Positions 11,605-22,998 of a DNA stretch of 64,000 bases are shown piece by piece. Both the position numbers and the translations under genes were made by a program. Positions within the stretch are counted from its first letter, which is position 1. Each line of letters starts with the position of its first letter. Below the pieces are notes generated by a model. It saw nothing but the letters and a program-made list of their open reading frames with translations, was not told where the DNA came from and ran no database searches. The stretch is from the NCBI RefSeq assembly GCF_051622035.1, contig NC_135355.1, positions 41,638,986 through 41,702,985 of the forward strand, given 5' to 3'. This stretch comes from Arctopsyche grandis. Its lineage: Eukaryota > Arthropoda > Insecta > Trichoptera > Hydropsychidae.

Positions 11605-11725
11605 TAATTTTATTTATTATTATTTATTTATTTATTTTTTACATATATACCAGGAAGGTCTTACAGGTAGCCCCAATGTGCCTTCCAGGCCAATTACAAA
11701 CATTGCAGCTTTTTTTTTATTATAC
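11605..11725 (-). repeat. SINE, 3' fragment
   Basis: TTTATTTATTTA tail, terminal stem-loop (CCAGGAAGGTCTTACAGG to GTGCCTTCCAGG) and the GCAGC-plus-A-rich proximal body. It stops where the LTR-like sequence begins. Confidence 0.75.
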
Positions 11726-11915
11726 ATATATAGGAAGTCCGCTGGGTAGTAGGGAGGATTGCAGGAGAGAGAGACAAGTAAAAGCGATCTCAATTCAATC
11801 TTATGTTTATTTAGAACAATAGGTAATCGATGCGCGTACGCAACCGGCGCGTCAAGGCGCGACGCCTACTACTGTCGCTACCGCACACGGTTCGGTAGTA
11901 CCAACCTTAACATTA
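11726..11915 (-). mobile_element. Putative LTR fragment
   Basis: On the minus strand it begins TGTTAAGGTTGGTACTACCG and carries a polyadenylation signal in CTAAATAAACATAAG, as LTRs do; GC-rich relative to its flanks. No convincing terminal CA or target duplication was found, so this is a tentative call. Confidence 0.3.
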
Positions 11916-12062
11916 ATACATACAGTGCATAATACCAACTGTTCGGCATGAGCCACATCATTATACATAATTATAATCATTTTATATTAATATCCTACAC
12001 ATATATTTTTTTTATTATACTTTTTATTTTATATATTAACGATATTATTAAATTGTAAGATT

Positions 12063-13350
12063 CATCTTTTTGCGGATGATACATTAGTATATATGTATAT
12101 TAGGTAAGAATGCAAAAGAGATGTGTGATATTTTGAATGTGGAATTGAACAATATAAATAAATGGTTGTGTGTAAATAAATTAAAAATTAATATTAATAA
12201 AACAAGAATGATACGGATAAATAATAAAACTGGCGTAGGTGAAGTGAAAATGGATGACAAAGTAATAGAGAATGTCGATAATATTAAATATTTGGGTATT
12301 TACATTGATTCAAGGCTGAATTTTAAAGTACATGCTGAATATATTGTTGCGTAGGGGTGTGTGGAGGATCCAAGTAAAAGGCCAACAGTCGTCTCACAGC
12401 ATTTATTGATGATTCAGGAGATACACGTATTGCCAGTGTTCAGTCCAGAATGACCTGATATCGCCTACGTACCGCCTTATAAAGGGTAGATCTCTCGGAC
12501 GCCTAATATGTTTACCTGTTGTATAGTCACGTATTCGGATATGTGTTTCCACGACATTGGGTCTCCCCGTACCGATTCTAAGAAATAACTAATAACGGTC
12601 ATTGTTTAGCCTAAATGCACTTAGAGTCCAGATATAATCTTTGGAAGTAAGTGCGAGCACTTAGTTAACCCGATAAGAGATATCCGTTGGTCTAAGTGCA
12701 ATTCGCTCAATCCGCTGCTTACGTAACAATATTATAAAAAAAATGGCTAGGAAAGTTGGTGTTTTATGTAGGTTAAGAAATGTTTCAAGTAGAAAAAGTA
12801 AAGTTTTAGTCTATAATACAATTGTCTTTCCACACGTAGTTTATTGTGCCACTGTGCTTAACTTGTTTAGTGGACAAGATATAGGGAAAATACAAAAATT
12901 ACAAAATAGAGCTATGAGATGTATTTTGAATGTTGGTAGATTAAAAAGTATTAGAAGTATGTTACATGAACTGGGATGGTTGAGTATTAATAATAGTTTG
13001 AAGCTAAGCACATTATCGTTTGTTTATAAGTTAGATCATGAGTTATTACCGGATTATTTTAATGATTATAGAATAAGAAATAGAGGTATTCATAATCATT
13101 ACACTAGAAATGATTATGATAATCTGCTGGGACAGCTGGGGGTGTCTTTCACAGGGGTGTACTAATGTATAACGCCCTCCCTGAGTGCATCAGGTCTTCT
13201 AAGACCATGGATGCATTCTTGCGAGGAGAAAAGAGACACCTCTGTGAGGGACAGTACATATAAGTTAAATATAGAATTTTAGATATAAGTTGTTGAAATG
13301 TATTTTTTTTTTTGTAAATTAGCTAATAGCTAGAATTACATATAAATAAA
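12063..13350 (+). pseudogene. LINE reverse transcriptase C-terminal half, split by a solo LTR
   Basis: A degraded non-LTR retrotransposon ORF. The catalytic FADD core is at 12069-12080; after frameshifts the thumb follows at 12121-12344 with the YLGIYID segment. A 384-bp LTR interrupts it. The C-terminal domain resumes at 12729 (ARKVGVLCRLRN, then LHELGWL and LYKLDHE-like blocks) to 13165. One more frameshift near 13170 precedes the end (NALPECIRSS and stop at 13263). The 3' UTR ends in an A-rich tail near 13350. Removing the LTR and one target copy restores the frame across the junction. The clade is uncertain (CR1/Daphne-like by general shape). Confidence 0.75.
12345..12728. mobile_element. 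Solo LTR inside a LINE ORF
   Basis: A 384-bp segment beginning TGTTGCGTAGG and ending TACGTAACA, flanked by perfect 4-bp duplications ATAT (12341-12344, 12729-12732). GC content is higher than the host LINE. No internal domain; orientation not settled. Confidence 0.75.
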
Positions 13351-13364
13351 AAAATAAACATGTC

Positions 13365-13691
13365 GCTGAATTACGAGACACTGAAAAACTCGCAAATTAA
13401 TGAGACATCTATGAATTGCACATAAATTTTATTGTACATTAATCAATCTCAAATAGTGATGACATAGTAGGTAGGAAGGATATTTAGCCAATTTTACTGG
13501 GAACCGTTTCAACAATGAAATCAGAGAAAATTGGCAAACTCTGATAGTAAACGATTGACCTGGAGACACAAATATCCAGGTCTGACCAGCAGCACTACAG
13601 ATATACTCAGAAAAATTCTTTTCAATCGAGGTCAGCTCATGGGATCGAACCCGGCGCCTCGAGACGCTAAGCAGAAGCTATGCTGCTGACT
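13365..13691 (-). repeat. SINE, head type b
   Basis: Minus-strand SINE with body (GAGACATCTATGAATT, GACATAGTAGGTAGGAAGG, AATTGGCAAACTCTGATAG) and a type-b tRNA-like head: B box GGTTCGATCC (complement near 13635) and A box near 13680. The 3' stem-loop is absent; the copy starts next to the LINE tail at 13350. Confidence 0.75.
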
Positions 13692-13704
13692 TAATTTAGT
13701 ACAT

Positions 13705-14311
13705 CATCATCATCTACAGCCATTTACCATCCACTGCTGGGTGAAGGCCTCTCCAACACGCTTCCACTCGTCTCTGTTTTGCGTAACTCTCATCCATTTC
13801 ACCCACCCTTTTTCCTAATTTCGTCTACCCATCTTCCCTATGGTCTTCGTTTTACCCTTTTGAATTCTCTCGGATACCATTCAAGCACTTCTTTTGTCCA
13901 CGTTTCATCCATTCTTCTGGCCACGTGGCCCGCCCATTGCCATTTCAATCTCTTTACTCTATCCACTATGTCCATTACCCTTGTCATACTTCTCACCCAC
14001 GTGCTCCGCTTCCTTTCTTTCCTCGTTATGCCGAGCATACAGCGTAGCATACTTATTTGAGTGCATTGGACTTTTTGTAGCATTGTGGTGTTCAATTTCC
14101 AAGTTCGAAAATCTTTTTCTTCAGACAGAGTGGCATTCTTTTTTGATTTAAAACAACATTCATTCGTCCAAATGCGCTCCATCCCAATTTCATATGTCTC
14201 TTTATCTCTTCATCTTTACTACCGGACATGTCAATTATTTGACCTAAATATGAATAATTATTTACTACTTCTACTGGTTTATCATGTAATGAAATGCTAT
14301 CAGGCATGCAA
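13705..14311 (-). pseudogene. RTE-clade LINE 3' end
   Basis: The C-terminal end of an RTE-like ORF in two overlapping frames: 14307-14092 (NYSYLGQIID, then EIKRHMKLGWSAFGRMN) and 14182-13838 (CMLGITRKERKRSTWVR, LKWQWAGHVARRMDE, VLEWYP). A single frameshift separates them. The element ends in a GATGATGATG tail typical of RTE elements. A 13-bp duplication TAATTTAGTACAT flanks it (13692-13704 and 14312-14324). 5'-truncated insertion. Confidence 0.85.
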
Positions 14312-14329
14312 TAATTTAGTACATAAAAA

Positions 14330-15095
14330 ATACAAATATGAAATTTCAGCTTGATAGGTTCAGGGGTGTAGGAAATAATTTCACTTCCGGTGTAGTAAAT
14401 TTAGTGATTTTTTTTTTATTTTCATCACATTGATACAAGAATTATACTTGAATTTTTACGTGAAGAGCACACATGTTTCAGAGATCGAAAAAAATAGTGA
14501 AAGATAAATTGAACAAGAGTAAACTGCCACTTCCGGTTGACAAATGCTTACCAAATTTTAAACATAACTCTATATATTAAAATTATATTAAAATTAAGCT
14601 TCTAGATATGAAATTTCAGTTCAATAAACCAAAATATTTCTGAGAAAAACATAAAAAACCTCGATTCTCTAGAGTAAAAGTACTACTTCCGGTTGAATTA
14701 AAAGTATTTAAAAAGCGTTGGGGTATAAAATTTGTAATTTCTATTACATGTAAAAAAATTACAGTCTGATTCATTTGGCGGCTTGGAAGATAATTCAATT
14801 CAAAAACTTAAAAAAAAGAGGACACCTATAAAGGGAGGTACCATTTCCGGTTACCTTAAAAATTAAAAACAAATTAACGTCGTATCGATAAGAATTTGAG
14901 TAACCAATACTAAGTTTCAGTTCGATAGGACAAACGGTGTTCAAAAAATCTCCCAAAATTCACAGACACACATTTTTTCTAAATCATGAAAACGTAACCA
15001 GTGATCGATTCTGAGTTCGAATCAGTCAAAATCAAAGAGTTAGAATTTTTGCATGATCACAAAACTTCATCTATTGTTACTATGTATGTACGGTA
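14330..15095 (+). repeat. Family K: ACTTCCGG tandem-like repeat
   Basis: ACTTCCGGTT-type motifs recur at about 14383, 14529, 14685 and 14842 (ATTTCCGG in the last), a spacing of about 146-157 bp. Each unit has a TTTCAGTTCGATAGG-like block. This suggests an old tandem array of about 150-bp units. The last part (ACCAGTGATCGATT, GATCACAAAACTT) recurs in inverted orientation at 21771 and 32485. Unclassified. Confidence 0.6.
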
Positions 15096-15954
15096 CATAG
15101 ATAAAGTAAAAATATAATTATTACTATTATCAACTTCATGAACCACTGCTTTTATTAGATTGTGTCTCTGACATAAAAACATTTGAAATAAAGTAAAAAG
15201 CTTATTTTCATGAAACAATCATTCGATCGATTTAAATTCCCCGAAAGCATTGAACGCGTTTGATTGTAGGAGACACAACAAGCAGTTTAGAGCAATTTGA
15301 AATACGTCACATCGCATTTTATATCCCTTTGTGTTACAAAAGAATGTCACTTTTACGTCGCAGTTAAACGACGTTTGCACATTCATTTTACGAGACTTCT
15401 TTGTCTTTGAAAAGGAGACACTTATTGAAAACGCATCAAAATATTTATGCCAACGCTAAATGCAGTTACGACTTTCGACCTATCGTTCGGTAATTTAAAA
15501 TTAGCATCACAATCATTCGCCAGAAGTTTAAAGGCTGCTGTTAAACGGATTATCAACAGGTTGGACAGGTGGCAATTTTTCCGCTTACATTACCATACGA
15601 CATAGATACTTAAATAAAAAAAATATAATGCGATTTTTATTATATAATTATGTAAGTAGATTTTATTTTTAAAATATTTTCATTGGTGACTTATCGGAAG
15701 AGTGAACCACTGTCACTCTTCAGATCGCTTCGATATTTTACCAAAATACGGAAGTTAAGTCTTATTAAAATAAAGAAATATCTTTGACGACTCTAGGGAA
15801 ATTTAATAATTAACGAAATCACCATCCGTAGTTGAACAGTTATATAATATGACGTAGTTGAACAGATATAACCAAAGATTAACGTTGGGACAATACTTTT
15901 TGCAATAGAAATGGTTCACCATTTTCAACCATGCTTTTTTGCTTTATTGCTTTA
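15096..15954. other. Mostly unique DNA
   Basis: No gene recognised. About 15690-15790 resembles the start of family G (CACTCTTCAGAT, TTCGATATTTTACC), a weak fragment. The rest shows no repeat or coding pattern. Confidence 0.4.
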
Positions 15955-16140
15955 TACGTTTTCTATCAGAGTTTGCCATGTTATCTGATTTCATTGTAGA
16001 AACGGTTCCAAACAAATTGGCAACCTGTCTTCATTCGCTACCTTAATTTAAAAATATGTAATTTTAAACTTATAATAATAATGCAATGAACTTATATAAA
16101 GTACATATGTACAAATTTGGCCATAGACTTCGACTTGGGT
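15955..16140 (+). repeat. SINE central-body fragment
   Basis: Plus-strand fragment with TATCAGAGTTTGCCATGTTA, GAAACGGTTCC and AAATTGGC blocks, then ACAAATTTGGCCATAGA. Lacks a good head and the 3' stem-loop. Confidence 0.55.
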
Positions 16141-17785
16141 CAAAGCCCGTAATAGCATTATGATATATAAATAAAAATTTGAAAAATAAATATCCAAACT
16201 AGATATGAAATAAGAAACCGAGAAATCATTAAAGATGGAAACCGAATAATCATATACATATACATATATAAAATATCGCTATTCTGTGTGTCTATGTGCG
16301 TATCTGTGTATCTGCGATAACGCTCACCGTACTACATATAATAGTCGTTTCAATTCGACATACATATGTATGTACGCCACAGCTAAAATACTGCCAACAA
16401 AATGTACGAATGTAATAACGAAAGAAAAAAACTTCTATGTATATTGTTTGCTACCAAATTTTCCTCTGGGTAAGTCTCTGAGCATTTAGTGCCATCTATT
16501 GAAAATTTATTAATTAAATAATGAAATAATTAATTTTTCTATTAGTGTTTTATATTGTTTATATGTAGTTAGGTAGTTTTTACCGGTTTTTTTTTCATAT
16601 TAAAAAATTAAATATAAATACTAAATCAAATATATTTAAAAAATATTTGGAAAAAATTCAACCGCGTGCGGATTTTGTATTTTTTTATTTATTTAATAAC
16701 TTAATATGCCAACACCCATGCGATGATATTTCATCGGGTACAACACTAGTATATTATATTATTAATACCATTGCCTTTTAGCCTTTTTAGACTTAACTTT
16801 CTGTGCCCCTACAACTGTGTATGCTCATTTTAAATCGAGTAAATAGTCTGACTATATTCAAATTCAACAAGATAGGATGCAAGGGAATGCAATAAAATAT
16901 AAATTTCTCAGATGCATGGAAGTGTATTTGCACGTTTACTTGTGGAATTTTTTTTTTAGACTGAAGTTGAATGCAGTCAATTAGACCGAGAAAAGTGAAT
17001 GTTGATTCAACATTGATTTGTATTTGTTCGATATATGATATTAATATTTCATTGTATGTATATACATATGTATGTATATAGTTTTCTTTATAAGAACTAC
17101 ATACAAGTAGTGTGCACATATTTGTATCTTGCCCTATTTTCCAAAGAAAGACGACCTGTTTGCATAATAAATACGTAGATTATTGCATCCTCTGCGCTCG
17201 TTTGCATCTGAAATTCAAACAGCAGTACACATATTATAATTTGATATATTATATGATAGTAGACACATATTGCTTGTACGTATGTATGTATGTGTGATTG
17301 TTTGGGCGCTATCCAACCGGCAGAGATTAATAATGAAGCTCGCGTTCCCGATTGGATACCCGTGAATCGTAATAGAAACATAATTAGCAACATTCATCGC
17401 AGACAACCGACAGAATGCGAACGATGAAATATTTAAATAAATAAACAAACAAAAGTTCGTCCGTAACGTAAATTATTCATGCGAAGGCTCGTGTGCAGCG
17501 CTTCTGAAACTGTGGGAGTCGAAACACGTGTGTGTGTCGTCATTTTGTACAGTACAGTACAGTAGCGAATTTCATTCTGTGCCATGGAAATAAGTTGACT
17601 GAATTTTTCTTTGATTCCGCACAATTTGCGTATGCATGACGTCAAAGCTTAGGTAAACTTGCCGTGGGAGTTGTGCGTCGCCATTTTTATTTATTTATTT
17701 AAAAATATGTATTTGGAAACATAGCAAAACTACAATCATCAGAAGTCGTGTCAACGAACAAGTCAGAATCGCAGTTGGTAAAAAT
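16141..17785. other. Unique AT-rich DNA
   Basis: No gene recognised. Contains TATA/CATA microsatellites and, in 17400-17680, a less AT-rich stretch with a GTACAGTACAGTACAGTA repeat and a TGACGTCA site. Several overlapping short ORFs exist on both strands without family features. Confidence 0.4.
17637..17644. promoter_or_regulatory. Full CRE/ATF-type site TGACGTCA
   Basis: Perfect palindromic CRE in non-repetitive DNA, preceded by ATGCA. Match only. Confidence 0.25.
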
Positions 17786-18260
17786 ATATATGAGAGATAA
17801 TGAAAACCTATAATGCAAATTTTATAAGATACTAGTGGTTTTACCCGGCTTCGCTCGGTATTTATAATATAAACCGCTTAATAATGACTAATCTTATAGT
17901 AAACATTTTATTAAATTTATTTGAATAGCTTTACTATATAATTAAAAATGTCTGTGTGAGTGTGTCTCGAATAGGCTCCTACACCACTGAACCAATTACG
18001 ATGAAACTTTCAGGATTTGTTGTATGCATGTCGGAGAAAAAAAACAGGGAAAAACCTCTTAATAATAATATTCGTAATTACGATTTTACTGACGCGAAAG
18101 TAGAGCCTGCAACGCATCACACCGCGAGTGTGACAATAATCGCGCCACGCCTACCTCGCACTCGAACTCGCACTTGCACTCGCATGTTAGGCGAGTGTGC
18201 ATGATTAATTAAAAAAATAAATAAAATAAAAATTAAATGAAAATAAAATACGGCAACTAA
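17786..18260 (+). mobile_element. Helitron-like element fragment
   Basis: Contains ACTAGTGGTTTTACCCGGCT followed by TCGCTCGGTA, resembling the hairpin-bearing terminus common in arthropod Helitron-like elements. Next comes an internal block GGCTCCTACACCACTGAACC then ATTACGATGAAACTTTCAGG of the kind seen in such repeats. 17786-17830 also matches part of family B. The call rests on general resemblance. Confidence 0.4.
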
Positions 18261-18359
18261 CCATTATACATGAAGATGGTCAAAATTGTAGCATTTTTTT
18301 TTAACTTGTCTATTACGGATTCCGACTTCGATTTCGCGTATAAGTCACATTTTTTACAC

Positions 18360-18835
18360 GCTTTTTATAAGCTTCGCTTTGTTAGTTCCATGAAATTCCT
18401 ACCCGTCAAAAATTTGTGATCTGATTTTGAACCATTTCTACTCTTCAGATTTCTTTGATATTTCACAAGGAACAGGTACAGAGATCAGCTACCATTGAAA
18501 TAAGCTAATATTGGTGCCACAAAACTTGAGGAGTTAAATCATTAACGAACTCATTAAAAATTACATCGGAATTAAGATGTCAGATGTGAGCGATGAAAAC
18601 TAGCTATCCAAATGCAACTTTCTACCGCCCCTTCACAACTAACTTAAAATACAAGGGTTAGCTAACATTGAAATAAGCTAATATCGCCTCCATGAAGTTT
18701 GAGGAGTTTAATCATTAAAGAACTAATTAAAAATTACATTGGAATTAAGATGTGAGATCGAAGCGATGATAGCTAGCTATCCAAACGCGGCTTTCTACCG
18801 CCACTTCACAACTTACTTTTATTAAAAGTTACATT
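18360..18835 (+). repeat. Family G: 176-bp unit, tandem pair
   Basis: Two tandem units, about 18478-18653 and 18654-18830, share AGCTAACATTGAAATAAGCT, ATCATTAACGAACT, ATTAAAAATTACATCGGAAT, AGCTATCCAAACGC and CTTTCTACCGCCCCTTCACA blocks. A leader at 18360-18478 and one unit recur at 32690-32965. No coding sequence. Confidence 0.65.
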
Positions 18836-19539
18836 TTTCACTCTCATTGCTTAATTAACAATGTATCATTAGTAAACAAGAGTAGCTCAAAATATCTAAT
18901 ATATGCAGGTACGAGTGAATTTTTCCATATTTTTCTCATGTTTAGATCAAATTTAGCAGAGGTTTGATACTTGACAAATCCGTTATTATGTATGTCTCAA
19001 AACTTTAAACTAAAAAAGAATTAATAATTTATCAACTGTTTTAGTACTCCGAAAATATTTGAAAATTAACCCTATGGGAAATTAATGCTTAATGAAACGA
19101 TGCCTCCTTCTGTCGAAAAATGTATTTATGAAAAAGCTTTTCAATTTGAATTTTATAATCGATTCTAACTTTCCAGTACATTTCAGAGTATACCTTTATG
19201 TCTTATATTCTATGGAAATATTTTTTTAATCAAAACCGGCATCGATTAAGCGCCTGAAACTTATAATGAAATTAAATTTTAAACTTTTAATTTATTAAAT
19301 TCTCGGCTAAAAAAATATAAAAAAGCTTTTAAAATTCACAATATTTTTTTTAATCTCAATTCCATTACTTGGCATACGTTAAGCAAGGCTTTTTTTATTA
19401 TTATTTATTAACATATAACAATAAGTTAAATTAAGTCTCGATTAACCCATTTGAAACTTTTTTTCTCTTTAGTAAATCCTCTCATTAGTAAAATTATAAT
19501 TTAAGTTCTCAAATTTAAATATTATTCACCAAAAGACGG
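18836..19539. other. AT-rich DNA, nothing recognised
   Basis: No ORF of note and no repeat matched within the window. Confidence 0.4.
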
Positions 19540-19790
19540 AAACTTTATCGCAAATTAAGTACATAAACAGGCATATATTTTCAAGTATTATATTAAAAAT
19601 CGATGCAAATGTCGTATTGTGGATTTGATTGTCTGGATTTTTTTTATTTTCAGTATTAAATTCACGAACCAAATCGTAATAAATATGTATGATCAGACGG
19701 TTGTTTCAATTATGATCGAAACTTTCAAATTTTCCAAACAATAAATAAATAAATATGATTCGTTAAATTATTTCAATTAGGTCACCCGAA
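19540..19790 (-). repeat. Family H (hAT-like MITE), internal fragment
   Basis: On the minus strand it matches 56400-56640: GTTTCAATTATGATCGAAAC, AATCGATGCAAATG and CGCAAATTAAG blocks occur in the same order. Both termini are missing. Confidence 0.55.
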
Positions 19791-19867
19791 ATTTCAGTTC
19801 ATAAACATAAAAAAAACCTCAATTCTCTAGAGTAAAAATTTTGATATCTACATACATACATATTATC

Positions 19868-20274
19868 GGTCTCCGTGACGAGCCGGAATGTGAAATTACC
19901 AAAAACGCAAATATCGGAAGGCAAAGATCGAAAATCGAAAGATCTTAAGTCGAAATATCAAAAAAAAAAGGGTGCATGGTAAACGGTACATACTCACTTA
20001 ATTTGCGCGATCGGGATACAACAGGAACAAGAGGAACAGGCTTTTCCTCCCGTATTATGCGCGTGCACATTAATGCGTGCGCATAATACGGGAGGAAAAG
20101 CCTGTTCCTCTTGTTCCTGTTGTATCCCGATCGCGCAAATTAAGTGAGTATGTACCGTTTACCATGCACCCTTTTTTTTTTTGATCTTTCGACTTAAGAT
20201 CTTGCGATTATCGATCTTTGCCTTCCGATATTTGCGTTTTCGGTAATTTCACATTCCGGCCCGTGAGGTAGACC
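19868..20274. repeat. 407-bp near-perfect palindrome (foldback element)
   Basis: Two arms of about 195 bp around a loop of about 16 bp (20063-20078). The inner 100-110 bp of the arms look identical by eye (through TTAATTTGCGCGATCGGGAT and GAACAAGAGGAACAGG); the outer part has several mismatches. Each arm has a poly-A/T run and an ATCTTAAGTCGAAA block. The outer ends read GGTCT-CCGTGACG and the complement of CGTGAGGTAGACC. A single-arm copy lies at 20587-20708, so this is a repeat family. Confidence 0.85.
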
Positions 20275-20586
20275 CCTTTTATATGTATAAAAGTTTTAGG
20301 TCAATTCATTCATCGGTTAAGAAGAGAAAGATATTGTAGCATATGCTAAAAGGAGCCGCCGTTATAATTGGTTTTCAAGGATTATCTCCAGGTTTAAGTG
20401 CTGTCGGCTAACAATGGAGACCCCCAAATTAACTTAGTGGTCGGTAACAGCATTTGGTCGTTTCCCGCTAGAGTTCTCAGAACTGACAGCGCGAGACCGT
20501 GGGACTGCATATCTGTTGCGTGACTTTTACAATATGTCAACAAACGTGTCGAGGAAGATGCAGAGAGCGACCTGCCCTTGCCGCAT

Positions 20587-20708
20587 ATGTACCGTTTACC
20601 ATGTACCCTTTTTTTTGATCTTTCGACTTAAGATCTTTCGATTATCGATCTTTGCCTTCCGATATTTGCGTTTTCGGTAATTTCACATTCCGGCCCGTGA
20701 GGTAGACC
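20587..20708. repeat. Single-arm copy of the palindromic element
   Basis: Matches the right arm of 19868-20274 from TGTACCGTTTACCATG to CCGGCCCGTGAGGTAGACCC, with a shorter T run. Only one arm is present; the inner half of that arm is also missing. Confidence 0.8.
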
Positions 20709-21499
20709 CACATATTATATGCCATGTAACGCTTTAATAGTTCACACTACAAAATGTACGCAAGAACACACGTTATACACCATATTGTACATATGAACAT
20801 ACAATATGAATTCTAATGTAATAGTTACTATGATAGATTGTGTGAGTTTATTTTGGGACAAATTCAATAGACCATCTTCGTCGCCGGAGGCTGTAGTCTT
20901 TCGTCACAGGAGCAGAACATGAGGTTTCTCATGTCCGCAGGTGCGTTTCATTACCGTAACGGGCGTTAATATACAACAACGGCGAGATTAAATGCCTTGC
21001 ATGACATGGGTTGGCACGTCTATCCCGTCTCGTCATCCGTTTAGTCCAATCACGTCAAGTTACAATTTCAACGAAGCGAACTGGCGACCTGACGTACAAC
21101 GAGCGAAGAGGAAGGGATGGGAGTTGCTTTCGAAATAGAGGAAAAAAAATCATTGGAAAAACTTCAACATTTCCCGGTGCATCTCTGGCAAGAGAAAATT
21201 CACCCTCACTATTTGCTCAAACCGGAAAAATACAAGCATTTTCTGAAAACGTTCGACGCACGCGTCAATCGTTTCGTTTTGTCTTCGCCGTGTCTGTTTG
21301 TAAAGGCTGTAACACCGCATGCACGGAATTGAATTCTGGGTCAAATTGACACGTGCAAATTCTTATCTGAAATACATAAGGATGCGTTCGTAGAAAATTT
21401 CAAATTTGTTTCCTACGGTGGATTTATTTCAATCTATAGTGTATCGTTTCCATTCATTATGCAACGCATTCTATATAAAATCTTCTTTCAATTATTTTT
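20709..21499. other. Unique, moderately GC-rich region
   Basis: 20880-21350 is less AT-rich and non-repetitive, with overlapping ORFs on both strands (the longest 112 codons at 21011-21349, plus). None has recognisable domains. It could be exon or regulatory DNA of an unseen gene. Confidence 0.35.
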
Positions 21500-21770
21500 A
21501 CATACCTCCTTTACGTTTCACTTGCGATTACAATTTAGGAAAAAATTTGCCTCTTATCCGATCGTTTTCATACTTTGCCATATTGCTCATTTTGGTCATC
21601 AATATAATCAAATGGATCCTCCGCCATTACGATGGTGCAAAAATATCGCATAAGAAGCGTTTGAAATTTGAATTTCTGAAAAGTGACGTCTATCCAGTTT
21701 TTAGTTTTATACATAGATGGCGGTAGTAAAATAAAACTATTAGTATTTTTATTCACAATAATTAATTTAT
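21500..21770 (+). repeat. Family B repeat, short copy
   Basis: One of five short copies sharing PPLRFTYDYNSGKNLPLIR-like translation and the nucleotide core GCCATATTGCTCATTTTGGT, TGGATCCTCCGCCATTACGA, then CATAGATGGCGGTAGTAAAA at the right. The frame here is open through the whole copy. Confidence 0.65.
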
Positions 21771-22570
21771 CAATGTACGTAGTAACAATAGACAAAGTTT
21801 TGTGATCATGCGAAAATTTGAACTGATTTGAACTTGAAATCGATCACTGATCACGTTTCCATGATCTAGAAAAAATATGTGTCTGTGTAATTTGGGGATT
21901 TTTTGAACAACGTTAGTCCTATCGAACTGAAACTTAGTATCGGTTACTGAAATTCTTATTTTTTTACATATTTATATACCAGGAAGGCCTTACAGGTAAC
22001 CCCAATGTACCTTCCTGGCCAATCACAAACATTGCAGTTTTTTTTTATTATACAACTCGCTGAATTAAGAGACACTGAAAAACTCGCAACATCTACGAAT
22101 TCTACATAAATTTTTATTGTGCATTAATCAATCTCAAATAGTGGTGACATAGTAGGTAGGAAGTATATTTGGCCAATTTTACCGGGAACCGTTTCAACAA
22201 TGAAATCAGAGAAAATTAGCAAACACTGATAGGAAACGATCGACCTGGGGTCACAAATATCCAGGTCTGACCAGCAGCACTACAGATATACTCAGAAAAA
22301 TTCTTTTCAATCGAGGTCAGCTCATGGGATCGAACCCGGCGCCTCTCGACGCTAGGCAGAAGCTTGACGACTGAGCTATGCTGCTGGCTAATCGATACAA
22401 CCTAAATTTTTTCCAAATTTTTAATTGACCGGAAATGGTACCTCCCTTATATGTAGGTATCCTCTTTTTTTAAGTTTTTGAATTAAATTATCTCCCAAAC
22501 CGCTAATTGAATCGGACTGAAATGAATTATGTGTATCTATCTACCCAATAATGTCTCGATACTCTGAAAA
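21771..22570 (-). repeat. Family K copy interrupted by a SINE
   Basis: Minus-strand copy of family K: 21771-21958 (GTTTTGTGATCATGC, ATCGATCACTGATCACG) and 22390-22530 (TAATTGACCGGAAATGGTAC, ACCGCTAATTGAATC). The SINE at 21959-22389 separates them. Confidence 0.6.
21959..22389 (-). repeat. SINE, full length, head type b
   Basis: Complete minus-strand SINE: tail, stem-loop at about 21980-22021, body, and a type-b tRNA-like head with B box (complement of GGTTCGATCCC near 22333) and A box near 22370, ending AGCATAGCTCAG... to the terminal GCTGGCT. It is inserted in family K. Confidence 0.85.
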
Positions 22571-22998
22571 GATACATAAATCAAATACTAAAACTGTCTT
22601 ACACGCGAATGCTGCTTATATCTTAATCACTTTGTTGTTTTACCAAAAATTCTGTCATTGGTTGAAACTTACCATTCATTTTGTATAAATACTCGTGTTA
22701 GATCTATTGAACCTCACTTGCGATTAAATCGTTTAACAAATGACTACCTAGTTACTTGTGTTTAACTACCATACCATAAACTTGCGATCGAACTCTCTAA
22801 CTAGTTTAAATATTAAATACTAGTGATTAAACTTCCGAACTGGTAACCTGTATCTGTAAATAGTAATTTGTGTTCGAGACTTGCATCATGCATCTCAAAA
22901 CATGTCTGCGTGGATTCGCTAACACAAACTGCTTCTTTTGGGAAATAAAATATAAAAATCAAAATTGTTTATAAATTATACCATCTCCTACTCGTAAC
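22551..22998 (+). mobile_element. Possible solo LTR
   Basis: Contains a TATA-type box (TTTGTATAAATACTC near 22680) and a polyadenylation-type GGGAAATAAAATA near 22940. The segment ends in CTACTCGTAAC, which the hAT element interrupts before the final A (CGTAACA resumes at 24617). The left end and target duplication are not established. Confidence 0.35.
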
